The translations under genes were made by a program, and so were the position numbers. Below the pieces are notes generated by a model. It worked only from the letters and a program-made list of their open reading frames with translations. It had not been told where the DNA came from and searched no databases. DNA of 64,000 bases, taken from Spisula solida. Its lineage: Eukaryota; Mollusca; Bivalvia; Venerida; Mactridae. Each line of letters begins with the position of its first letter. The first letter of the stretch is position 1. Where the stretch lies: positions 50,804,734 through 50,868,733 of the forward strand of contig OX365946.1 in assembly GCA_947247005.1 (NCBI GenBank), in the 5' to 3' direction. Below, piece by piece: positions 36,001-37,941 of this stretch.

Positions 36001-37941
36001 TACCTATATTAACAGCCTTTGGGTTAATACATTGAATGACAGCTTGTTGTAACAGTTATGTTTTATGTAGAAATTCTTGCTATTCAATATCCGACTGTTG
36101 AACCACTCTGTTCGCACACCATCTGTATTGGGCTATCATATAGTACTGTCCTCTGCACCAGTGTTTAAGTATGGCTTTTATTTTCAAGTTGTTCTATTTA
36201 GATGCATATAATACTTATGAATATTGTTACTTATAAGATATGCATGTGCCGTTGTATAACAATATATACTTGGATGTTTTTACCATTGACTTGATTATGT
36301 ATATAAAACCTCAAAATTCCGATCCACCTAAAACTTTATGTGCACTATTTGATCTGACAACCATTCCAATATACCACTTACATTATATATGGTTACCTCT
36401 CTTTTATGACCTTCCTGTCTTTTTATGAAAAAATATAGCTAAGGGAGGCAAGTCTTCAATAGGAAGAAAGGGAGACAATCCTGACCAGTTTACCTATACT
36501 GTATCCAAAGATTACATCCCTTTTATGACCTTCCTGTCTTTTTTTGTGAAAAAAAAATAGCTAAGGGGGGCAAGTCTTCAATAGCAAGGAAGGGAGACAA
36601 TCCTGACCAATTTACCTGGACTGTATCCAAAGTTTACCTCCTGTTTATGACCTACCTGTCTTTTTGTGAAAAAAATAATAACTAAGGGAGGTATATAAGT
36701 CTACAAAGGGAGACAATCCTTACCAGTTATCCTGGACTATTTCAAAACCAATACTAACTTACCTTTTCATGAAGAACCAGCGACTTATTCACATGTTGAG
36801 GAAAATCAACGAACATGTAGTTGAGATTTTGTTGAGAAGATCATTGTGACCAACTTTCACAAAGATTAGGCCAAAATTGTGACCTCTAGTGTCTACATTG
36901 ACCTCTAGTGTCCACATTTGTAAGCAAATTGTGGACATACAGACAGACGGTGGACACTGAGTGATCACAAAAGCTTACATTGTCACTTTGTGACAGGTGA
37001 GATAAAAAGCATTAACATATCTACGGTACTTAAAGTAATTGTTTTTTTTTTAATTGTTTTGATGTTTCAGATTTTTTTCAGTCTGCATGCTGAAGATACA
37101 TTTGAAAGAAAAATACTTAATATTTATTTACACGTGTTCTATTTTAATGTTAGTTTTAATAAAAAAGCATGGGAAATGTAAATGTATTTGGTTAATAAAC
37201 ATTTTTTTATTGGTTGTCATTTGTGAAATGTTTATTTACTTGATCCCACCAATTCACAAATATTTATGTGTACATGTACCAAACAATGTTATGTTTAATT
37301 GATGAAGTATAGGAAGGCTTGTCTTTCACACATTTATTTGAGATGCTGTTTAATAATTTTACACACTGTCATAAAAAGAAGCTGACTCTTCATTTTGATT
37401 TAAATCATATATTTTGTATTAATTGTCTCATTCACAATTAAGAAAACACTAGTGAGTGTGTTGCGCACTTAGAGATATTTTGATTTGTAGGCCCAAAAAA
37501 TAGTAAGGGTTCCAGGGGCCCCATGAGATTTATTAAACTGTAAATAGCCTGTGGTTCATTTTGGCATATACATGTATTTGGTCACTTTGAAAGTAACAAA
37601 ATCATCTTCAATCTTTTTACTAGAAATTAAGTACCCATAAGAGAATAACCAATAATTTCGAAGTATGATATGTAGGCGTGTGCCTAATGTACTAGTGGCA
37701 GTTATGCTACTGTTCATAAAAGTGAAAAATTTATTATTTAATTAATTTTATTAATAATGTGTGTTTTCTTCAGTTACCTACGGGAACAATGGATGATATA
37801 TTTGGTGATGAGGATGAGGTCGTGACCGTTCAGAATGCTGCTGTTAATGACAGCGATGGTAACGAGGGTGATCCAATTATCACCGTGGAAACAACACCTG
37901 CTAGTTACCATGACGACAGTGATGAAGACTTATTAGCATAG
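714..37941 (+). CDS. IGF2R: Cation-independent mannose-6-phosphate receptor (IGF2R orthologue), 5'-truncated, 35 exons
   Basis: Type I membrane receptor that carries lysosomal enzymes tagged with mannose 6-phosphate from the trans-Golgi and cell surface to endosomes. The exons listed below join, with GT-AG introns and matching phases, into 1903 codons plus stop. The CI-MPR repeat signature (Cys-x-Tyr-x-Phe-x-Trp-x-Thr-x-x-Ala-Cys, then Tyr-x-Ile-Asn-Val-Cys, then a closing Phe-x-Cys) recurs through domains 4 (partial) to 15. Domain numbers were set from close similarity to human domain 5 (shared YYDGMI and GGTPY blocks) and domain 9. A stub, a helix and an 81-residue tail follow. Human IGF2R is 2491 residues, so roughly 590 residues (signal peptide to early domain 4) lie left of the window. 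The first exon seen begins with two bases of a split codon. CD-MPR is excluded because it has a single such domain. Confidence 0.96.
1064..1611. repeat. 32-bp minisatellite, about 17 copies
   Basis: Unit AAATGCTCTGTTATCTAGGT followed by ATTCTCTGCTCT. It is nearly perfect at 1130-1470 and decays toward the 3' side. It ends about 40 bp before exon 2, and each unit contains AG/GTATT. Confidence 0.95.
1652..1801 (+). CDS. IGF2R: CI-MPR window exon 2: end of domain 4
   Basis: Acceptor ttctag, donor gtaaca, phase 1 in and 1 out. Encodes SLNLGRY, a YTNGDIC strand and the closing TVTFHC. It lacks the Arg eight residues before the final Cys, so domain 4 is not a predicted phosphomannosyl binder. Confidence 0.92.
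2212..2388. mobile_element. Tigger/pogo-like MITE, TA-flanked (177 bp)
   Basis: Ends CACTACAACCTCT and AGAGGTTGCACTG as inverted repeats between TA dinucleotides. Related copies lie at 41590-41765 (inverted) and about 62010-62197. No ORF for a transposase. Confidence 0.6.
2625..2756 (+). CDS. IGF2R: CI-MPR window exon 3: start of domain 5
   Basis: Acceptor cttgtag, donor gtaaga, phase 1-1. Encodes CFYEFEWYTSTACVL, almost identical to the human domain 5 opening. This fixes the domain numbering used throughout. Confidence 0.95.
2798..3190. repeat. Dispersed repeat with gtccgtc tract
   Basis: Starts ATGCCCCCCTAACGGTGGCA, followed by a run of CTGTCCGTCAGTCGGTTCGTCC. The same family recurs in many introns of both genes (for example 52230 and 53700). 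It fills the intron before exon 4. Confidence 0.55.
3196..3379 (+). CDS. IGF2R: CI-MPR window exon 4: domain 5, centre
   Basis: Acceptor ttgaag, donor gtttgt, phase 1 in and 2 out. Encodes FDLTPL and FINVCGPV. The Gln codon at 3354-3356, directly after a Cys (GICQ), is the position of the sugar-binding Gln of human domain 5. Confidence 0.92.
3380..3874. other. Intron 4 content
   Basis: Contains a dispersed repeat with TCAAGGTCACT at about 3678 and 3698 and its inverse (GTGACCTTGA) at about 3717. No coding sequence seen. Confidence 0.5.
3875..4168 (+). CDS. IGF2R: CI-MPR window exon 5: end of domain 5 and start of domain 6
   Basis: Acceptor attacag, donor gtgagt, phase 2-2. Encodes LTYYDGMINL, GGTPY and TPRRSEIAFLC, with the sugar-binding Arg at 3984-3986. 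The domain junction follows, with Glu at 4050 and Tyr at 4071, then AFEWRTSYACP of domain 6. No intron separates the two domains. The Glu is two residues further from the Tyr than in human domain 5. Confidence 0.95.
4537..5502. mobile_element. Pogo/Tigger-like non-autonomous element (966 bp, TA duplication)
   Basis: Inverted ends CAGTATAACCTCC and GGAGGTTATACTG, flanked by TA on both sides. Subterminal AGAAGCG/GAGCGAC motifs repeat on both arms. No transposase ORF. Confidence 0.75.
5517..6085. repeat. 145-bp tandem repeat, 4 copies
   Basis: Units start at 5517, 5661, 5806 and 5951 with GGGTCATCCGGGGTCAAAAA or a close variant. Each carries AGGTCACAATTTTGACCTAA. Copies 1 and 2 are the most alike. 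Confidence 0.85.
6341..6497 (+). CDS. IGF2R: CI-MPR window exon 6: domain 6, centre
   Basis: Acceptor cttacag, donor gtatgt, phase 2 in and 0 out. Encodes YYINICQPLNE and AAVCRTK. Arg replaces the Gln of the sugar-binding signature. Confidence 0.93.
6498..7260. other. Intron 6 content
   Basis: 6498-6950 shows no recognisable element. About 6960-7200 resembles a dispersed repeat family also seen in intron 1 of the second gene (about 46930). The open frame here continues into exon 7 by chance. Confidence 0.4.
7261..7422 (+). CDS. IGF2R: CI-MPR window exon 7: end of domain 6
   Basis: Acceptor attcag, donor gtagga, phase 0-0. Encodes RLRLTYKGGSC and the closing NIQFLC. No Arg is present at the ligand position. 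Confidence 0.92.
8157..9156. mobile_element. Mariner-like non-autonomous element (1000 bp, TA duplication)
   Basis: Inverted ends CAAGGGTGGTCCGCAAAAGT and ACTTTTGTGGACAACCCTCG between TA dinucleotides. Such ends are typical of mariner-type elements. No transposase frame. The rest of this intron (7423-8154, 9159-9461) shows nothing further. Confidence 0.78.
9462..9671 (+). CDS. IGF2R: CI-MPR window exon 8: start of domain 7
   Basis: Acceptor atttcag, donor gtgaga, phase 0-0. Encodes CEYTILWDTAAAC, a CTAKDPDTNYVYNLKPL block and the following strand. A 268-bp MITE begins 29 bp after the donor. Confidence 0.94.
9701..9968. mobile_element. CAGGGGTGTC-family MITE, copy 1 (268 bp)
   Basis: Starts CAGGGGTGTCAATATTCC and ends GGACACCCATG, an imperfect inverted repeat. 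Aligns end to end with 12240-12508 and 17644-17911. Lies 29 bp downstream of an exon donor. Confidence 0.8.
10186..10487. mobile_element. CAGGGGTTCC-family MITE with internal 109-bp duplication
   Basis: Ends CAGGGGTTCTAATAG and CAAATGGAACACCTG. Two nearly identical internal units lie at 10210-10318 and 10319-10427, each with AAATGACCCTTCAAAC. Related to the split copy at 4230-6172. Confidence 0.7.
10583..10763 (+). CDS. IGF2R: CI-MPR window exon 9: domain 7, centre
   Basis: Acceptor gtttcag, donor gtttgt, phase 0 in and 1 out. Encodes INICGLVNDC and SVCKIF. Lys replaces the ligand Gln. Confidence 0.9.
11128..11251. repeat. Foldback hairpin (about 124 bp)
   Basis: Arms CGTTCAAGGAAAAATAACGT and its inverse near 11230-11250 (ATTTTTCCTTGAACACAGGG), with GGTACGAAAC/GTTTCGTACC in the centre. 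Small palindromic MITE type. Confidence 0.75.
11735..11818 (-). repeat. tRNA-like SINE head, antisense
   Basis: On the minus strand reads GTGGCATAGTGGTTGAGTGA (A-box region) then GCGTTCTATTCTCGACC (B-box region). Not a complete tRNA. Confidence 0.45.
11835..12119 (+). CDS. IGF2R: CI-MPR window exon 10: end of domain 7 and first half of domain 8
   Basis: Acceptor atttcag, donor gtaagt, phase 1-1. Encodes VKIVFLCAPG, then IFNFLTSLAC, YDLTSL and YYINVCRPV. This is another exon spanning a domain border. Confidence 0.95.
12173..12239 (+). repeat. SINE tail fragment
   Basis: TATATCTCCCTTGCTT and CAGTCATTAAAATGGTACT match, in inverse orientation, the SINE at 17041-17170. A CAGGGGTGTC MITE abuts it. 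Confidence 0.5.
12240..12508. mobile_element. CAGGGGTGTC-family MITE, copy 2 (269 bp)
   Basis: Best inverted ends of the family: CAGGGGTGTCAATATTCC and CTGTTGACACCCCTG. hAT-like terminal bases. A target duplication is not clear. Confidence 0.85.
12509..13228. other. Intron 10, right part
   Basis: Dispersed gtccgtccg-type repeat at about 13040-13170; otherwise no recognisable feature. Confidence 0.4.
13229..13419 (+). CDS. IGF2R: CI-MPR window exon 11: end of domain 8
   Basis: Acceptor gatacag, donor gtacga, phase 1 in and 0 out. Encodes GGCQVAS (Gln at 13249-13251), the strand YRNGDVCHKG (Cys-His pair as in domain 9) and HRSTRINFYC (Arg at 13381-13383, eight before the Cys). All three features match the phosphomannosyl site of domain 9, whereas human domain 8 lacks the Gln and Arg. 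Confidence 0.94.
13420..14321. other. Intron 11 content
   Basis: 13950-14165 is a copy of the TGTGCTGGATGT dispersed repeat. An (ATT)n run at 14290-14312 ends ten bases before the acceptor AG. Nothing else seen. Confidence 0.5.
14322..14402 (+). CDS. IGF2R: CI-MPR window exon 12: domain 8/9 border
   Basis: A short 27-codon exon. Acceptor atacag lies just after an ATT trinucleotide run, donor gtaata, phase 0-0. Encodes the Glu at 14343 and Tyr at 14361 that complete the domain 8 signature, within CEYVFNWKTPAAC of domain 9. Confidence 0.93.
14487..14635. repeat. Near-perfect foldback palindrome (149 bp)
   Basis: TTTGTTGATTTTGGTGTAAG on the left pairs with CTTACACCAAAAATCAACAA on the right. 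The centre is GTGGCGTAGCCAC at about 14563-14575. It would form a long hairpin in the pre-mRNA between exons 12 and 13. Confidence 0.9.
14999..15106. repeat. (TCAA)n microsatellite
   Basis: More than 20 TCAA units with few interruptions. The run ends about 14 bases before the exon 13 acceptor, leaving almost no independent polypyrimidine tract. Confidence 0.95.
15120..15345 (+). CDS. IGF2R: CI-MPR window exon 13: domain 9, centre
   Basis: Acceptor atttcag, donor gtgagt, phase 0 in and 1 out. Encodes FDLSSLG, TYLINVCGGL and GSCQTK, with the ligand Gln at 15306-15308. A TCAA microsatellite occupies the intron almost up to the acceptor. Confidence 0.94.
15346..15844. other. Intron 13 content
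   Basis: 15490-15800 is a gtccgtccgtcagtcag-type dispersed repeat. No coding sequence seen. Confidence 0.45.
15845..15985 (+). CDS. IGF2R: CI-MPR window exon 14: end of domain 9
   Basis: Acceptor ttccag, donor gtaaac, phase 1-1. Encodes LTLTYTGGKDKCHG and YERQTYIRFVC. The Cys-His pair and the Arg at 15934-15936 match human domain 9, a high-affinity mannose-6-phosphate site. Confidence 0.94.
15986..16667. other. Intron 14 content
   Basis: Antisense partial tRNA-like sequence at about 16285-16345 (accgactgagctagccgg). Otherwise AT-rich without recognisable features. Confidence 0.4.
16668..16895 (+). CDS. IGF2R: CI-MPR window exon 15: domain 9/10 border and domain 10
   Basis: Acceptor ttccag, donor gtaagt, phase 1-1. 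Glu at 16685 and Tyr at 16703 complete the domain 9 sugar site with the same six-residue spacing as human Glu1354 and Tyr1360. YVFEWGTNLAC, YDLTVLG and IINVCRSL of domain 10 follow. Confidence 0.95.
17041..17170 (-). mobile_element. tRNA-derived SINE, antisense
   Basis: Minus strand starts with a tRNA-like head (GCCTAGTGGTCGAGCGACC) and continues to ACTTGTATATCTCCCTTGCT. The tail recurs at 12173-12239 in the other orientation. Confidence 0.6.
17644..17911. mobile_element. CAGGGGTGTC-family MITE, copy 3 (268 bp)
   Basis: Ends CAGGGGTGTCAGTTTTCC and CTGTTGACACCCCTG. The same internal AAAATAAAAGTTATTTGATG as copy 2. A truncated left end of the family lies at 40399-40440. Confidence 0.85.
18018..18087 (+). 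CDS. IGF2R: CI-MPR window exon 16: domain 10, short internal exon
   Basis: Acceptor actccag, donor gtgagt, phase 1 in and 2 out, 70 bp. Encodes ATCPYNAAACMVDLD. Met takes the place of the ligand Gln. Confidence 0.88.
18443..18590 (+). CDS. IGF2R: CI-MPR window exon 17: end of domain 10
   Basis: Acceptor tttacag, donor gtaagt, phase 2 in and 0 out. Encodes VILVYSNGDLCKNG and the closing HIVFTC. Confidence 0.93.
18591..19589. repeat. Intron 17: nested inverted and direct repeats
   Basis: A Tigger-like left end (TACAGTGCAATCTCTTGTG, about 19096) and right end (AGAGAGGTTGTACTGTA, about 19392) enclose another element. GGGTTTTCATTATTTG at 19347 pairs with its inverse at about 19490-19507. GGGGCATGCCC recurs directly at 19189 and 19424. 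No gene. Confidence 0.55.
19590..19755 (+). CDS. IGF2R: CI-MPR window exon 18: start of domain 11
   Basis: Acceptor attgcag, donor gtatgt, phase 0 in and 1 out. Encodes CDHHFLWQSSVAC and ITCQVTDQATG. Domain 11 is the IGF2-binding domain of therian mammals. Confidence 0.91.
20165..20257. repeat. Tigger-like MITE fragment
   Basis: AGCAACACCTCTGATTAGAG on the left and GGTTGTTGCTCTGAGGAGAT on the right, ending TATACTGACAGTA. The rest of intron 18 (19756-20603) shows nothing further. Confidence 0.45.
20604..20747 (+). CDS. IGF2R: CI-MPR window exon 19: domain 11, centre
   Basis: Acceptor attacag, donor gtatga, phase 1-1. Encodes VFDLSPLRITGG and FEFNVCGAVSSSAC. Confidence 0.92.
20748..21329. other. 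Intron 19 content
   Basis: 20785-20900 resembles the TGTGCTGGATGT dispersed repeat. 21180-21245 shares a TCAGGATT..TTTCAAAATTTCTAAC sequence with intron 22. No coding sequence. Confidence 0.4.
21330..21592 (+). CDS. IGF2R: CI-MPR window exon 20: end of domain 11 and start of domain 12
   Basis: Acceptor tttcag, donor gtaaat, phase 1 in and 0 out. Encodes GVCQSS (Gln 21338-21340), GGDRCHGG (Cys-His pair), KYQRNTIITFVC (Arg 21467-21469), then Glu at 21533 and Tyr at 21551 in CTYYISWHTSIVC. Every phosphomannosyl determinant of domain 9 is therefore present in domain 11, unlike human domain 11. Confidence 0.95.
21766..21834. repeat. 23-bp tandem repeat, 3 copies
   Basis: Three perfect copies of ATCGGGTGTCATTGTATCGA followed by CAC. 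Confidence 0.95.
21982..22188 (+). CDS. IGF2R: CI-MPR window exon 21: domain 12, centre
   Basis: Acceptor tttcag, donor gtaagt, phase 0-0. Encodes IDLSPLSR, YYLSICSAL and GVCQVKE. The Gln is kept, but its partner Arg in the next exon is not. A SINE lies about 17 bp after the donor. Confidence 0.93.
22206..22345 (+). mobile_element. tRNA-derived SINE, copy 1
   Basis: A-box TAGCTCAGTGGTTAGAGCG, degenerate B-box, shared body GGAGGCACTCATATGCCTGC and CAAATAAAGGCTATGC, then an A-run. Inserted about 17 bp after an exon donor. Copies also at 32545 and 42097. Confidence 0.85.
22639..22788 (+). CDS. IGF2R: CI-MPR window exon 22: end of domain 12
   Basis: Acceptor tttacag, donor gtaagt, phase 0-0. 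Encodes VHLVYLNGSKC and SRVIFTC. Phe stands at the ligand Arg position. Confidence 0.92.
22831..23088. mobile_element. Foldback MITE with TA duplication (258 bp)
   Basis: Arms CACTGAACAACTTTTCTAAT and ATTAGAAAAGTGGTTGAGTG with TA on both sides. The pairing continues inward through CAAATACGTTTAACTGTGG for about 60 bp. Confidence 0.85.
23089..24174. other. Intron 22, right part
   Basis: A repeat with GGACAGGGAAGGCAGCAT (23451) recurs at about 43685 and 45793. 24050-24090 and 24118-24150 are direct repeats (TCAGGATTTTCAAA). No coding sequence. Confidence 0.4.
24175..24336 (+). CDS. IGF2R: CI-MPR window exon 23: start of domain 13
   Basis: Acceptor tttacag, donor gtcagt, phase 0-0. Encodes CEYVFNWATAVVC and YYDLSKLQ. 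Confidence 0.93.
24337..25080. other. Intron 23 content
   Basis: 24500-24870 is a gtccgtcggtagg-type dispersed repeat with ATCAAGGTCACTG at 24653. Nothing else seen. Confidence 0.4.
25081..25273 (+). CDS. IGF2R: CI-MPR window exon 24: domain 13, centre
   Basis: Acceptor ataccag, donor gttagt, phase 0 in and 1 out. Encodes FLVNMCGGI and LKMFYAVGGKCTG. In human domain 13 the fibronectin type II insert follows the corresponding strand. Here an intron follows instead. Confidence 0.92.
25595..25801. mobile_element. MITE with 21-bp inverted ends (207 bp)
   Basis: TATAGTGCGCCCAGGATAAT on the left and ATTATCCTGGGCGGACTATA on the right. No coding capacity. It lies in the intron that takes the place of the vertebrate fibronectin type II insert. 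Confidence 0.8.
26150..26206. repeat. Short tandem repeat near exon 25
   Basis: Three copies of a 19-bp unit around GGTGGTCAGACAACTAAAT. No other feature is clear in 25802-26348. Confidence 0.7.
26349..26583 (+). CDS. IGF2R: CI-MPR window exon 25: end of domain 13 and start of domain 14
   Basis: Acceptor tttcag, donor gtaagt, phase 1 in and 2 out. Encodes SSFQFRCDREAGVG, then CDVVFDWPTNVVCP and YDLSIL. No fibronectin type II residues lie between exons 24 and 25. Confidence 0.94.
26584..27296. other. Intron 25 content
   Basis: 27100-27260 is a dispersed repeat with two direct TCAAGGTCACTG and an inverse GTGACCTTGA. The rest is AT-rich, with no feature seen. Confidence 0.45.
27297..27448 (+). 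CDS. IGF2R: CI-MPR window exon 26: domain 14, centre
   Basis: Acceptor ttttag, donor gtattt, phase 2 in and 1 out. Encodes YWINVCTDV and GACLKQS. Confidence 0.9.
27604..27857. mobile_element. Foldback MITE (254 bp)
   Basis: Left CCGAAGCATCTCAAGCAGAA and right CTCAGATTGAGATGCTATGG pair across the element. Inner GAGATTTTG/AAATCTCAA motifs recur near 34380-34440. Confidence 0.6.
28186..28324 (+). CDS. IGF2R: CI-MPR window exon 27: end of domain 14
   Basis: Acceptor tttcag, donor gtcagt, phase 1 in and 2 out. Encodes LVLEYKNGGTAC and TKINFICGSTFGGPKF. Confidence 0.92.
28430..28830 (+). mobile_element. SINE-like element with tRNA-type head and A-rich tail
   Basis: Head GACACGGTGGTCGAGTGGCT resembles a tRNA A-box. 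The body contains CTGTCTTTTCCCTCACAGTC and the tail is (AAAC/AACG)n at 28763-28830. A diverged body copy lies at about 29640-29760. Confidence 0.55.
28897..28965 (+). CDS. IGF2R: CI-MPR window exon 28: start of domain 15
   Basis: Acceptor ttccag, donor gtaaat, phase 2-2, 69 bp. Encodes CIFEFDWKTRLAC. Confidence 0.9.
28966..29844. other. Intron 28 content
   Basis: 29275-29545 is a dispersed repeat with GGTCAAAGGTCAAGGTGACT. 29640-29760 is a diverged SINE body. No coding sequence seen. Confidence 0.45.
29845..29931 (+). CDS. IGF2R: CI-MPR window exon 29: domain 15
   Basis: Acceptor tttcag, donor gtaagt, phase 2-2. Encodes a Lys-rich stretch and MLVDLSGIW, the counterpart of the usual DLSPL strand. 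Confidence 0.85.
29932..30401. other. Intron 29 content
   Basis: I see no recognisable element. A 100-codon open stretch ends in exon 30 but its upstream part lacks coding character. Confidence 0.4.
30402..30565 (+). CDS. IGF2R: CI-MPR window exon 30: domain 15, centre
   Basis: Acceptor tttcag, donor gtaagt, phase 2 in and 1 out. Encodes KYHILLNGSS and GAICLERK, then KYYMDG (compare KYYLQDG in human domain 15). Leu occupies the ligand Gln position. Confidence 0.9.
30595..30767. repeat. Foldback hairpin MITE (about 173 bp)
   Basis: Left AAAACACAGTAAAGTTCACT and right AGTGAAATTTACTGTGTTTT pair over about 50 bp with a short loop. The rest of the intron (30768-31616) shows nothing recognisable. 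Confidence 0.85.
31617..31720 (+). CDS. IGF2R: CI-MPR window exon 31: end of domain 15
   Basis: Acceptor attacag, donor gtaagt, phase 1 in and 0 out. Encodes a Cys-Lys strand and SSIQFHC, matching the human close of domain 15 (TIFFHC). Confidence 0.91.
32177..32330. repeat. 52-bp triplication containing a 3' splice site
   Basis: Three copies of GTTACCTTTATACTTACAG plus the first 20 bases of exon 32, with acceptors before 32200, 32252 and 32304. The 52-bp period is not a multiple of three. Use of the first or second acceptor shifts the frame. Confidence 0.95.
32304..32389 (+). CDS. IGF2R: CI-MPR window exon 32: pre-membrane stub
   Basis: Acceptor acttacag, donor gtaagt, phase 0 in and 2 out. 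Encodes EDCFYMFVWETTKACL, the incomplete sixteenth CI-MPR opening found before the membrane in human too. The first 20 bases and the acceptor are the third copy of a 52-bp triplication. Only this copy keeps the frame open. Confidence 0.9.
32545..32680 (+). mobile_element. tRNA-derived SINE, copy 2
   Basis: TAGCTCAATGGTTAGCGTAC, B-box GGGTTCAAATTCAGG, body GGAGGCACTCATATGCCTGC and CAAATAAAGGCTTTGGC. Confidence 0.85.
33013..33201 (+). CDS. IGF2R: CI-MPR window exon 33: stalk and transmembrane helix
   Basis: Acceptor gtttcag, donor gtaatt, phase 2-2. Encodes a Gly/Ser/Pro-rich stalk of about 30 residues, then a helix from about TIVGIVATF to LLLVVF, then HKQER as a basic stop-transfer. Human has KKERR at the same place. 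Confidence 0.95.
33202..34519. other. Intron 33 content
   Basis: A dispersed repeat beginning TGTTGTCGAGCCCGCTTGCG at 33585, then the foldback MITE at 33939-34366, then a fragment at 34380-34450 matching the MITE at 27604. No coding sequence. Confidence 0.5.
33939..34366. mobile_element. hAT-like foldback MITE (428 bp)
   Basis: Ends CAGGGCCCGAAATCACAACC and GGTTGTAATCCCGGCCCCTG, pairing on through AATACTTACACTCAGCACTC. No ORF. Confidence 0.85.
34520..34580 (+). CDS. IGF2R: CI-MPR window exon 34: membrane-proximal tail
   Basis: Acceptor ttgtag, donor gtaagc, phase 2 in and 0 out. Encodes AAFFVRMKGLFSSRTSEYSQ. Its last three residues and the first Leu of the next exon make YSQL, a YxxPhi adaptor signal at tail residues 24-27. 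Human YSKV sits at tail residues 26-29. Confidence 0.9.
34581..37773. other. Intron 34 content (3.2 kb, within the tail)
   Basis: A TGTGCTGGATGT repeat (34753-34975), a G-run with TTGGTGGGGG (about 35268-35279), a gtccgtccgtctg repeat at 35350-35660 with an internal direct repeat, and the 120-bp array at 36395-36750. No coding sequence seen. Confidence 0.5.
36395..36750. repeat. About 120-bp tandem repeat, 3 copies
   Basis: Each unit runs from TTTATGACCTTCCTGTCTTT through AGCTAAGGGAGGCAAGTCTT to GGAGACAATCCTGACCAGTT. The third is the most diverged. Confidence 0.85.
37774..37941 (+). CDS. IGF2R: CI-MPR window exon 35: C-terminal tail and stop
   Basis: Acceptor cttcag, phase 0. Encodes 55 residues ending SYHDDSDEDLLA and a TAG stop. 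DEDLL fits the GGA/AP-1 acidic-cluster dileucine (DxxLL) of human CI-MPR, which ends DDSDEDLLHI. The tail is about half the human length and contains further acidic patches. Confidence 0.97.
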   Translation, partial: LPTGTMDDIFGDEDEVVTVQNAAVNDSDGNEGDPIITVETTPASYHDDSDEDLLA

